Below are positions 14,010-21,888 of a stretch of 23,421 nt of DNA, one piece after another (positions within the stretch are counted from its first letter, which is position 1; each line of letters begins with the position of its first letter). The notes below the pieces were generated by a model. That model had not been told where the DNA came from. It did not search any database and was given only the letters and a program-made list of their open reading frames with translations. A program made the translations under genes and the position numbers. Source of the DNA: Caldifarciminota bacterium UBA3073 (GTDB taxonomy: Bacteria > Hydrothermota > UBA3073); assembly GCA_002366725.1 (NCBI GenBank), contig DFBT01000061.1:1-23421 (forward strand). Reading direction: 5' to 3'.

Positions 14010-14594
14010 ATGATATCGAGGGAAGAAATAGAGGAACTCTTTGGTGAACTGCTTTCCCAGATCTCAGATACGAACCTCAGAGATAAGGTGGTAAGGGCAT
14101 GGCTTCTTGCCTGTCGGCGGGGCAATTGGAAGGATGTTGGGGACTTAAAAAAGATACCATTTACATTACTCATCCACTCTAAAGGTATAGACCTCGTTGA
14201 ACATACCATTGCAGTTACAAAGGGAGCTTTGGCGCTTGCCAGGGCGCAGATAGAGACCTATTCCGATTTTCCCTACAACATAAACTTCGATCGCCTCATT
14301 GCCGGAGGGTTACTCCACGATGTCGGGAAGTTGCTCGAGATAGAGCCCGATGGTGCAGGTGGATACAGGAAGAGTCATAGTGGAAAGTGCGCTCGCCATC
14401 CAATATCGGGTGCCATCATTGCCGCAGAGGAGGGACTTCCCTTTGAGGTCGTGAATATAATCGCCTGTCATTCCAGGGAGGGTGAGGGAAGACCTCAGGT
14501 GGTAGAAACGATCTTTATTCATCAGGCTGACTTCGGTGCCTTTATTCCTCTTCTGATGCTCGAGAAGGGTTTACTGATTCGGGAGGGTGAATAG
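14010..14594 (+). CDS. HD-domain metal-dependent phosphohydrolase
   Basis: This 194-residue protein carries the HD signature: H65 (LVEHTIAVT), H103-D104 (GGLLHDVGKLLE), H130 (ARHPISGAIIA), H154 (IIACHSREGEG), and H171/D174 (IHQADF). Such proteins hydrolyse phosphate esters or nucleotides using a metal pair. It is the first gene of the citrate operon; the stop TAG is directly followed by the aconitase start. Its link to citrate metabolism is unclear; cleaving a signal nucleotide or repairing a metabolite are possible. A GGGGGG run 6-12 nt before the ATG is the ribosome binding site. Confidence 0.88.
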   Translation: MISREEIEELFGELLSQISDTNLRDKVVRAWLLACRRGNWKDVGDLKKIPFTLLIHSKGIDLVEHTIAVTKGALALARAQIETYSDFPYNINFDRLIAGGLLHDVGKLLEIEPDGAGGYRKSHSGKCARHPISGAIIAAEEGLPFEVVNIIACHSREGEGRPQVVETIFIHQADFGAFIPLLMLEKGLLIREGE

Positions 14595-16409
14595 ATGCCA
14601 AAAACAATGATTGAAAAGATCATCGGAGCGCACTGTAAGAGGTCTGTCAAACCCGGCGATGTTGTAGAAGTGGGTATCGATGTGCGATTGGCACGTGATT
14701 TTGGCGGTGCTAATGTTGTGAAGAATCTACAAAAAAACAATCTCGGCATTGACGACCCAAAACGCACCTTCTTCACATTCGATTGTAACCCAACCGGTTC
14801 CGATCAGGGATACGCCGCAAACCAGCAGTTCTGCCGCACATTTGCTCGCGAACAGAATATTCGCATTTATGATATCGACAGAGGCATCGGCACTCATCTC
14901 GCAATTGATGAGGGACTTGTCGTACCCGGAGGGACCCTGGTTTCGACCGACTCCCACGCAAATATCGTGGGCGCAATTGGTGCATTTGGTCAGGGTATGG
15001 GAGATGTGGATATATCTTATATCTTTGCCTTTGGAAGGGTCTGGTTTAGAATTCCCCCAACGATAAAAATTGTTTTAAAAGGGAAGCCCGGAGAAAACAC
15101 CACCGCAAAGGATATCATCCTCGCCCTTCTCAAAAAATTTGGCGCCGATGGGCTCCTTGGATATGCCGCAGAAATTTTTGGTACGGTAGTCGATTCTCTC
15201 GGACTTGACGGCAGGATAACCATCTCCTCGATGGCAACGGAGATGGGTGGAATTATTCTATTTATCCCCCCCGATGAAGGGGTTATGAGATACTGTGAAA
15301 AGGCAACTGGCAGGAGTATCCCCCGACTCCATCCCGATCCATCTGCAGAGTATGTTGAAGTGGTCGATGTTGATATTGACGATTTAGAGCCATTTATATC
15401 TCGACCGGGACATCCCGAGGATGTCGTTCCAGTCGAAGAGGCGAGGGGGACCAAGATCGATTCCTGTTTTATCGGTTCCTGCACCAATGGACGTTTTGAA
15501 GACATGAAGGTTGCAGCCATGATTCTAAAGGGTCATAAGGTCGCGCCGGGCGTTGTTTTAAAGATTGTTCCCTCCACATACGGGGTTTGGAAGAGATGTC
15601 TCGATGAGGGGTTGCTCAACATCTTTGCCGAGGCTGGAGTCCTGGTGGGGAATCCCGGTTGTGCGGGTTGTGCGGCGGGGCAGATCGGTCAAAACGGTCC
15701 CGGTGAGGTGACGGTCAGTACCGGCAATCGGAACTTCCCCGGCAAGCAAGGACGGGGCGATGTGTATCTCGCTTCACCCGCCACAGTTGCTGCTTCTGCC
15801 GTAGCCGGTGTAATCACCTCCGCTGATAAGATTCCCTCTAAACCCATAACTTTCAGGGTAGCAAAAAAGTTCCAAAAGCCCAAAGAGGGAATACTCAAAA
15901 GGAAGAAAATCACAAGGCCGATAGATGTTGTGGGCAGTGCACGGGTCATTGCCAGGGACAACATCGATACCGATATGATCTACCACAACCGTTACTTATC
16001 CATTACAGACATCAGTCAGATGGGTCAATACACATTCGATAACCTCAAGGGCTGTGAAGATTTTGCTAAAAGGGTAAAACCCGGTGACATCATAGTTACC
16101 GGGAAAAACTTTGGATGTGGAAGCTCACGCCAACAGGCGGTGGACTGTTTCAAAAGTCTCGGCATATCCGCAATTATCGCCGAGTCTTTTGGAGCCATCT
16201 ATGAAAGGAACGCGATCAACAGTGCGATGCCCGTTTTGGTCGCAAAAAATTTACTCTCCAGGGTAAAGGATGGAGATATCCTCGGGGTAAATTTTAAAAC
16301 GGGAGAGATAAAAAATGTTACCCGAAACGAAACCATAAGGGTACAACCCTTCTCTGATGTTCAAATGACTATTTACCAGAGGGGAGGGTTATTTAAAGAG
16401 GAGGCATAA
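14595..16409 (+). CDS. Aconitase-family hydro-lyase with large and small domains fused (probable aconitate hydratase)
   Basis: This 604-residue enzyme combines the LeuC/aconitase large part and the swivel (LeuD-like) domain in one chain, as in the short bacterial aconitase group. The [4Fe-4S] ligands are C296 (FIGSCTNGR), C356 and C359 (GNPGCAGCAAG). Also seen are the STDSHANIVGAIGAFGQG substrate/cluster motif (116-134), and in the swivel domain ARDNIDTD (453-460), RYLSI (466-470) and GKNFGCGSSRQQ near 500. The expected reaction is dehydration/rehydration between citrate and isocitrate, which suits the citrate lyase genes downstream. Sequence alone does not exclude homoaconitate or methylcitrate as substrate. 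It is 4 bp ahead of the LeuC-like gene. Confidence 0.88.
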   Translation: MPKTMIEKIIGAHCKRSVKPGDVVEVGIDVRLARDFGGANVVKNLQKNNLGIDDPKRTFFTFDCNPTGSDQGYAANQQFCRTFAREQNIRIYDIDRGIGTHLAIDEGLVVPGGTLVSTDSHANIVGAIGAFGQGMGDVDISYIFAFGRVWFRIPPTIKIVLKGKPGENTTAKDIILALLKKFGADGLLGYAAEIFGTVVDSLGLDGRITISSMATEMGGIILFIPPDEGVMRYCEKATGRSIPRLHPDPSAEYVEVVDVDIDDLEPFISRPGHPEDVVPVEEARGTKIDSCFIGSCTNGRFEDMKVAAMILKGHKVAPGVVLKIVPSTYGVWKRCLDEGLLNIFAEAGVLVGNPGCAGCAAGQIGQNGPGEVTVSTGNRNFPGKQGRGDVYLASPATVAASAVAGVITSADKIPSKPITFRVAKKFQKPKEGILKRKKITRPIDVVGSARVIARDNIDTDMIYHNRYLSITDISQMGQYTFDNLKGCEDFAKRVKPGDIIVTGKNFGCGSSRQQAVDCFKSLGISAIIAESFGAIYERNAINSAMPVLVAKNLLSRVKDGDILGVNFKTGEIKNVTRNETIRVQPFSDVQMTIYQRGGLFKEEA

Positions 16410-16413
16410 ACTT

Positions 16414-17682
16414 ATGGGAAAGACATTTGCCGAAAAAATTCTCGCTGAGAGGGCGGGACTTAAAGAAGTGGTTCCCGGAGAGATAGTTATGGTGAGACCG
16501 GATCATCTCTTAAGCCACGATAACACCGCTCCCATAATTGCAAAGATCGAAGACGAATTGGATGAATACGGCATAGTCGATAAAGATTTTCCCGTAATCG
16601 TACTCGACCATGTTGTACCCGCTGTAGACGAGAAGACGGCATCAAACCACAAGAAGATTCGGGAGTTTGTGAAGAAACACGGTATTAAAAATTTTTTTGA
16701 TGTGGGAGCGGGAATCTGCCATCAGGTTCTATTTGAAAAGGGATTTGCACTCCCCGGGACTCTCATTCTCGGCAGCGATTCTCACACCTGTTCCCAGGGT
16801 GCTCTCGGTGCATTCGCCTCCGGTATTGACCGAACGGAGGCCGCCTCTCTGCTGTTAACCGGCGAGACCTGGCTCAAAGTTCCCCAGAGCATTAAGATAA
16901 CCTTGAGGGGGGAGATAGTGCCGCCCGTTTCATCGAAGGATGTGATTCTTCACATTATTGGTGACATCGGTGCCGCCGGTGCCAACTACTGTGCAGTTGA
17001 ATACCACGGTGATTTAGAGCAGCTTTCCGTTTCTGATCGCTTTACCATAGCTAACATGGGAGTTGAGATGGGGGCAAAGATATCGGTATTCCCGATAGAT
17101 GATGTTGCCCTGAAATTTCTTGGGAGATTGGGTGTGAAAGACCCCTCTTATAAGGAGGTATGGTCGGACCCCGATGCCAATTATTCTCGGAAGCTAACAT
17201 ATGATCTCACGGGTATTGCACCGGTCGTTGCCCGTCCCCATTCCGTAGATAATGTATGCCCCGTTACCGAACTTGATGGACTCAAGATCGATCAGTGTTT
17301 TATCGGAACCTGTACAAATGGAAGATTGGAGGATCTCTTGGTAGCAGCAGAGATTTTGAAGGGGAAAAGCGTTGCATCAGATGTCAGATTGCTCGTGCTC
17401 CCGGCATCAAAGGAGGTATTTGAGGCGGCACTCAGAGAAAATATTATATACACCCTGAGCAATGCCGGAGCGGTAATTCTGCCACCTGGATGTGGGCCCT
17501 GTTTAGGCGCTCATCAAGGTGTTCTTGCCCCTTCGGAGAGATGTTTGAGCACGGCAAACAGAAATTTTAAGGGACGCATGGGCTGCAGGGAGGCGGAGAT
17601 ATATCTGGCAAGCCCTGCCACCGTGGCGGCATCTGCCATCTATGGAAAGATAACCGACCCGAGAGAGGTAATAGAAAAATGA
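16414..17682 (+). CDS. LeuC-type 3-isopropylmalate dehydratase/homoaconitase large subunit
   Basis: The 422-residue protein is the catalytic large subunit of a two-subunit aconitase-family hydro-lyase. Cluster ligands are C300 (CFIGTCTNGR), C360 and C363 (PPGCGPCLGAHQG), with GAGICHQVLFEKGFALPG (98-115) and GSDSHTCSQGALGAFASG (120-137). Length and motifs match the archaeal-type LeuC/HacA group. GAGGAGG at 16398-16404, in the last codons of the preceding gene, is its ribosome binding site. The stop overlaps the start of the small subunit (ATGA). Since it lies with citrate lyase genes and no leuA or leuB is present, leucine synthesis is not the obvious role; substrates such as citramalate, methylcitrate or dimethylmalate type acids are possible. 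Confidence 0.9.
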   Translation: MGKTFAEKILAERAGLKEVVPGEIVMVRPDHLLSHDNTAPIIAKIEDELDEYGIVDKDFPVIVLDHVVPAVDEKTASNHKKIREFVKKHGIKNFFDVGAGICHQVLFEKGFALPGTLILGSDSHTCSQGALGAFASGIDRTEAASLLLTGETWLKVPQSIKITLRGEIVPPVSSKDVILHIIGDIGAAGANYCAVEYHGDLEQLSVSDRFTIANMGVEMGAKISVFPIDDVALKFLGRLGVKDPSYKEVWSDPDANYSRKLTYDLTGIAPVVARPHSVDNVCPVTELDGLKIDQCFIGTCTNGRLEDLLVAAEILKGKSVASDVRLLVLPASKEVFEAALRENIIYTLSNAGAVILPPGCGPCLGAHQGVLAPSERCLSTANRNFKGRMGCREAEIYLASPATVAASAIYGKITDPREVIEK

Positions 17683-18179
17683 AGGTCTGGAGATACGGAG
17701 ATAATATAAACACCGATATGTTATTTCCGGGGAAATATACCTATACCTGTAGTACACCCGAAGAGATAAATCCGCACATTCTGGAGGATCTGGATCCCTC
17801 ATTTGCCAAAGAGGTAAGCGAGGGGGATATCATCTTGGCGGGTAAGAATTTTGGTTGTGGGAGTTCAAGGGAACAACCCGTTGTGGGTCTCAAAGCGGTG
17901 GGAGTCAGGGCTGTAATAGCCGAGAGTTTTGCTCGTATCTTTTATCGCTCGGCTATCAATCAGGGGCTCATTTTAATTGAATGCCCACGGGCGGTGAGGG
18001 CGTATTCTGAGGGTGATACGGTTGAACTCAATATGGAAAAAGGGGAGATAGCGGTCGCAGAAAAGTTATTTTCGTTTCCAAAACTTCCTCCTGAGATTCT
18101 TGCGATTCGCGATGCCGGGGGCCTTGTTGCCTATACCCGTGCGAAACTAAGAAAAAAGAAAGGTAAAAAAGGAGGTTAA
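17679..18179 (+). CDS. LeuD-type dehydratase small subunit
   Basis: The 166-residue swivel-domain subunit pairs with the LeuC-like protein just upstream (4-base overlap). Motifs: YGDNINTDMLFPGKY (6-20), GDIILAGKNFGCGSSREQPV, and VIAESFARIFYRSAINQGL. The loop after PGKY reads TYTCST; in characterised archaeal enzymes this loop (YLRT in homoaconitase, YLVY-type in isopropylmalate isomerase) sets substrate choice, and here neither Arg nor Val is present. The C-terminus is rich in lysine (RKKKGKKGG). The motif assignment is firm; the substrate is unknown. Confidence 0.9.
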   Translation: MKVWRYGDNINTDMLFPGKYTYTCSTPEEINPHILEDLDPSFAKEVSEGDIILAGKNFGCGSSREQPVVGLKAVGVRAVIAESFARIFYRSAINQGLILIECPRAVRAYSEGDTVELNMEKGEIAVAEKLFSFPKLPPEILAIRDAGGLVAYTRAKLRKKKGKKGG

Positions 18180-18183
18180 AGAT

Positions 18184-19404
18184 ATGACAAAGACTTGTGA
18201 TGCGGGTAGGTGCGGCGAAAAAATACGCTCTGACTGTTTTGTATCTCTGGAATTAAGGGATTCGGGAGGTATTGAACTTGGGCTCAAAAGCAAGGTCGAG
18301 GTGATGTATGGTGGGTCAATTCGAGAGCTGTGTCTGGATGTACTTGAAACACTGGGAGTGAAGAATGCAGTGGTCACCATAGAGGACCAGGGAGCCCTTC
18401 CATTTGTTATATCTGCCAGGTTGGAAACCGCGGTGAAACGCTGTCTTCCCGACAATGATGGGGAGTACCTACCCGAAATGTTAGATTGCTCCACCTATAA
18501 GAGCCAGAGGAGACGTTTCCGACGTTCTCGTCTCTACCTTCCCGGTAACGAACCGAAATTCATGATAAATGCGGGTATACACAAACCCGACGGTATCATC
18601 CTCGATCTCGAGGACTCGGTGGCACCAGCGGAAAAGGATGCGGCGAGGATTCTCGTGCGGAACGCCTTGAGATGGGTAGATTTTTACGGTGCAGAGAGAA
18701 TGGTCAGGATAAATCAATTACCGGCGGGCCTTGAGGATCTTAATTATATCGTTCCCCACAATGTCCATGTTATCCTCATCCCCAAATGCGAGTCTTCACA
18801 GCAGGTTAGACAGATAGATGAGAGAATTAAAGAGATACTCGATGAGAAAAACATCGAAGAACCGGTCTTCCTCATGCCCATAATTGAGAGTGCCCTGGGT
18901 GTTATCAAGGCTTACGAGATCGCATCTGCTTCGGAAAATATCGTTGCCCTTGCTGTCGGTTTAGAGGATTACACCGCAGACATTGGAGCAGAGCGAACAA
19001 AGGAAGGAAAGGAGAGTTTCTTTGCCCGTTCTCAGATAGTAAATGCCGCTCGCGCCGCCAATGTTCAGCCCATTGATACCGTCTTCTCCGATGTGAAGGA
19101 TATGGAAGGATTAAGACAGAGCACGCTTGAGGCGAGATCATTGGGCTTCGAGGGTAAGGGATGCATTCACCCCAGACAACTCAAGGTCATTCACGAAGCC
19201 TTCGCCCCCACCGAGGGAGAAATCGAAAGGGCGAAGAGGATAGTACTTGCCTTTGAAAGGGCAGAAAGAGAAGGTCTGGGTGTGGTATCCCTGGGCAGCA
19301 AGATGATCGATCCACCGGTTGTAAAAAGGGCATTGAGGACGGTGGAACTTGCAATCGAAATGGGGCTTTTAGAGAAAAATTGGAGGGATGAATATGTCCG
19401 ATGA
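18184..19404 (+). CDS. Fusion of citrate lyase acyl carrier protein (CitD) and beta subunit (CitE)
   Basis: Residues about 1-97 match CitD: IRSDCFVSLE, IELGLKSKVEVMYGGSIREL, VTIEDQGALPFVISARLETA. Ser16 in RSD aligns with the serine that carries the phosphoribosyl-dephospho-CoA arm in CitD. Residues about 115-406 match CitE of the HpcH/HpaI TIM-barrel family: RLYLPGNEPKFM, GIILDLEDSVAPAEKDAAR, PIIESALGVIKAYEIA, AVGLEDYTADIGAERT, GFEGKGCIHPRQL. The join is an uninterrupted frame (LPEMLDCSTYKSQRRR), so it is a real fusion. CitE cleaves citryl-ACP to oxaloacetate and acetyl-ACP. Normally CitD and CitE are separate chains; fusing them fixes their ratio. AGGAGG precedes the start. Confidence 0.92.
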   Translation: MTKTCDAGRCGEKIRSDCFVSLELRDSGGIELGLKSKVEVMYGGSIRELCLDVLETLGVKNAVVTIEDQGALPFVISARLETAVKRCLPDNDGEYLPEMLDCSTYKSQRRRFRRSRLYLPGNEPKFMINAGIHKPDGIILDLEDSVAPAEKDAARILVRNALRWVDFYGAERMVRINQLPAGLEDLNYIVPHNVHVILIPKCESSQQVRQIDERIKEILDEKNIEEPVFLMPIIESALGVIKAYEIASASENIVALAVGLEDYTADIGAERTKEGKESFFARSQIVNAARAANVQPIDTVFSDVKDMEGLRQSTLEARSLGFEGKGCIHPRQLKVIHEAFAPTEGEIERAKRIVLAFERAEREGLGVVSLGSKMIDPPVVKRALRTVELAIEMGLLEKNWRDEYVR

Positions 19405-20959
19405 AGGGTATAAACTCGAGACGAACGCAGCGGGCAGGATAGTTCCCACTACCATTAATGGTAAGCCCGCAGTACCTTTCCAGGGTGTCGGTAAATACAG
19501 ACCGGCGGGTCGCAAGGCGGCTCCACCCGTTGCAACCTGTGCCGACTATCCCGGGGATGGGAATAAGGTTTTGACCAACCTGAAAACAGCCTTGATAAAG
19601 GCGGGTATAGAAGACGGTATGACCATATCGACCCATCACCATTTCAGAAACGGTGACCTCGTTGCAAATCGGGTCTTTGACGCCTGTGCCGAGATCGGAG
19701 TAAAGGACCTCATGTGGTTCCCGAGTGCGTCATTCCCCTGTCACGAGCCGATAATTAGGCATCTGGACAGCGGGGTTGTCCATCACATTGAGGGAAGTAT
19801 GAATGGACCACTGGGGGAGTATTGTTCGAGGGGAAAAATGCGTGGTATGGGTGTATTGCGTTCCCATGGGGGACGTTACCGGGCGGTTCAGGATGGTGAA
19901 GTGCACATCGATATTGCAGTTATAGCGGCCCCAACTGCAGATCCATTTGGCAACGCCAACGGTCTCACCGGTCCTTCGGCGTGTGGCCTTCTTGGATTTG
20001 CCCTGGCTGATTCTCAGTTTGCGGACAGGGTGATCGTTGTCACCGATAATCTGATCGACTTTCCCTGCGTTCCCTGGCAGATTCACGGAAATTATGTTGA
20101 CTTCGTGGTAAAGATGGATAGAATCGGCGACCCGACCAAGATCGTCTCGGGTACCACCGAAATTACGAGGAGTCCCGATCGCCTGTTGATCGCCGAACTA
20201 ACCGCTCGTTTCATAAAAGAGGCCGGAATTATGAAGGGTGGGTTTTCATTTCAGGCTGGAGCTGGGGGCATCTCCCTCGCCTTTGTCACATTCCTGGAAA
20301 AATACATGAAGGAAACTGGCACCAAGGCAAGATTTGTCAGGGGGGGGAGCACGAAATATCTGGTTAAACTCCTCGAGGAGGGACTTACAGAATACATCCT
20401 CGATGGTCAGACCTTCGACCTCGATGGTATTCGCTCTATGAGAGAAAACCCCAAACATGTCAACACGAGTCCCTTCACAAGTTATAACTATCACGGTAAG
20501 GGAAATTTTGCTTCAATGGTAGATGCCGTAGTTCTCGGAGCCACGGAGGTAGATGTTAACTTTAACGCAAATGTCGTTACCCATTCCGACGGTTTGCTCC
20601 TGCACGGCATCGGCGGATGGCAGAATTGTCTTTTCTCTAAATGTACCATATTGTCAATTCCGTCATTCAGGGATAGAATACCCGTAATTGTTGACGAGGT
20701 TACCACATTGTGCGGCCCCGGCGAGTTGGTCGATGTTGTCGTCACAGAACGGGGTATCGCCATCAACCCAAGGCGTGAGGATCTTATAGACGCCGTCTCT
20801 GGGTCCGATCTTCCCATTAGACCCATTGAGGAGATAAAGGCAGAGGTTGAGAAGATCTGTGGTGGTAAACCGGCGAAACCAAAATTGGGCGACGAGGTTG
20901 TTGCGGCGATTAAGTGGGTGGACGGCACGGTGATTGACTGTGTGAGACGGGTGCCATAG
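19394..20959 (+). CDS. citF: Citrate lyase alpha subunit (citrate CoA-transferase)
   Basis: CitF exchanges acetyl-ACP with citrate to give citryl-ACP and acetate. The protein (521 residues from the chosen start) has the expected layout: GRIVPTTINGKPAVPFQGVG near the N terminus, GMTISTHHHFRNGDLV, DIAVIAAPTADPFGNANGL, GGISLAFVTFLEKY, and near the C terminus VVTERGIAINPRREDL. The start at 19394 is chosen because GGAGG (19382-19386) is 7 nt ahead; the ATG at 19388 would be one base from it. It overlaps the CitDE end by 11 bases. It is the last gene of the operon. Confidence 0.95.
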   Translation: MSDEGYKLETNAAGRIVPTTINGKPAVPFQGVGKYRPAGRKAAPPVATCADYPGDGNKVLTNLKTALIKAGIEDGMTISTHHHFRNGDLVANRVFDACAEIGVKDLMWFPSASFPCHEPIIRHLDSGVVHHIEGSMNGPLGEYCSRGKMRGMGVLRSHGGRYRAVQDGEVHIDIAVIAAPTADPFGNANGLTGPSACGLLGFALADSQFADRVIVVTDNLIDFPCVPWQIHGNYVDFVVKMDRIGDPTKIVSGTTEITRSPDRLLIAELTARFIKEAGIMKGGFSFQAGAGGISLAFVTFLEKYMKETGTKARFVRGGSTKYLVKLLEEGLTEYILDGQTFDLDGIRSMRENPKHVNTSPFTSYNYHGKGNFASMVDAVVLGATEVDVNFNANVVTHSDGLLLHGIGGWQNCLFSKCTILSIPSFRDRIPVIVDEVTTLCGPGELVDVVVTERGIAINPRREDLIDAVSGSDLPIRPIEEIKAEVEKICGGKPAKPKLGDEVVAAIKWVDGTVIDCVRRVP

Positions 20960-21012
20960 ATGAGCCAACATTTCCCACTTTTATATTTCGATGCGGCAAG
21001 AGAAGTCAGGAG

Positions 21013-21026
21013 GGGTTTATAAACCC
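21013..21026. terminator. Possible bidirectional terminator palindrome between convergent genes
   Basis: GGGTTTATAAACCC is a perfect 14-bp palindrome (5-bp stem with a TATA loop) between the end of citF and the stop codon of the minus-strand gene. There is no clear T-run on either side, so it is a weak candidate. Confidence 0.3.
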
Positions 21027-21598
21027 TTATGTTTACTTATCTTAACTATTGATGACTTTTCGTTTAACTCGAAAAGCACATCGAAACCTTCTGTCAGGCA
21101 CGGTTCTTCTACTATATCGGATTGTTTTTTTATCACTTCCCCCCAATCGGTTTTTTGGGAATACTTTTCTCTTATTGCGAGGGAGGGGTCGTTTGTGCGT
21201 CTCTCGATACAGCAATGTAGCGGAATATTAAAATATATCCCGACGGTTTGAATAGCTCGATACTGCTTGGCTATATCTATGAATAGCTTTCTTATCTCTT
21301 TCGTTATATTTGTGTCGTCCACCACCAAATTATAACCGCTCTCCAGGGATTTCTTCGCCGTTTCAAACTCTATTTCACGATAGAAGTTTCTCAATTCGAT
21401 ATCATAATTATAGCCGCTTTCCATCGTGATTATGCTGTCTAAACACACGCGTGTAGTTTTTTGCAGCTCTGCCTGTTTAATTAAGGTCATTGCCAGGGAT
21501 GTCTTGCCACACCCCGCCAAGCCTATTAGGAGGATTAAATTTTGGTGTTCCGACAGGTCCTTCGCGAGCTCGCCAACTAATTTGTCGTAGTATTCCAT
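21017..21598 (-). CDS. P-loop kinase-like ATPase (AAA_33 / polynucleotide-kinase-like)
   Basis: This 193-residue protein has Walker A GLAGCGKTS (26-34), a hydrophobic strand ending YNLVVDDTN (89-97) as in AAA_33/zeta-toxin/polynucleotide-kinase-like proteins, and a lid segment CIERRTNDPS with two adjacent arginines. The small size and single domain suggest phosphorylation of a nucleic acid end or small molecule. No antitoxin-like gene is adjacent. No Shine-Dalgarno is visible before the ATG at 21598. A promoter at 21845-21873 and a ~240-nt leader related to that of the citrate operon lie upstream, hinting at shared control. Confidence 0.8.
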   Translation of the reverse strand: MEYYDKLVGELAKDLSEHQNLILLIGLAGCGKTSLAMTLIKQAELQKTTRVCLDSIITMESGYNYDIELRNFYREIEFETAKKSLESGYNLVVDDTNITKEIRKLFIDIAKQYRAIQTVGIYFNIPLHCCIERRTNDPSLAIREKYSQKTDWGEVIKKQSDIVEEPCLTEGFDVLFELNEKSSIVKISKHKGL

Positions 21599-21678
21599 CG
21601 TATTGTGATTCAGTATAATTCATTTTTTGGAAATTGTCCCGAAGATGTCAAAAAAATAGTTTCGTATGGTTATCTCAG

Positions 21679-21838
21679 ATTATGCATTAAGAAACCACGA
21701 GATTATCACAAGATTAGCACAAGAGTAAAAAGTCAGGTAGGTTTGTTGGTTTATTAGAACCTAACAAACTATCCAGCTAACAAACCAACCCTTTGTACAA
21801 TCTGTGAACATCTGTGTTCATCTGTGGTTAACCCATAT
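21679..21838 (-). promoter_or_regulatory. Transcribed leader element related to 13819-13955
   Basis: Read on the minus strand it contains, in order, three 10-bp repeats ending in CTGTG on the plus strand (21797-21826), the doubled GTTTGTTAG block (21761-21789), CTTTTTACTCTTGT (21719-21732) and GTGGTTTCTTAATGCATAAT (21679-21698). Order and spacing match the leader of the citrate operon apart from an insertion there. The rest of the leader to 21599 shows nothing recognisable. Confidence 0.6.
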
Positions 21839-21844
21839 TGTATA

Positions 21845-21873
21845 ATTATATTACATAAATGTCAATTTGTCAA
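21845..21873 (-). promoter_or_regulatory. Sigma-70 type promoter for the P-loop kinase-like gene
   Basis: On the minus strand TTGACA (21868-21873), a 17-bp spacer, TATAAT (21845-21850): full consensus. It begins only 15 nt beyond the anti-sigma gene stop, so the kinase-like gene has its own promoter. Confidence 0.85.
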
Positions 21874-21888
21874 GTTTTTTGTGGTTAT

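Noticed and set aside
14522..15964. Several long minus-strand frames within the aconitase genes
   Set aside because: They lie wholly inside clearly conserved plus-strand genes and show no recognisable domain.
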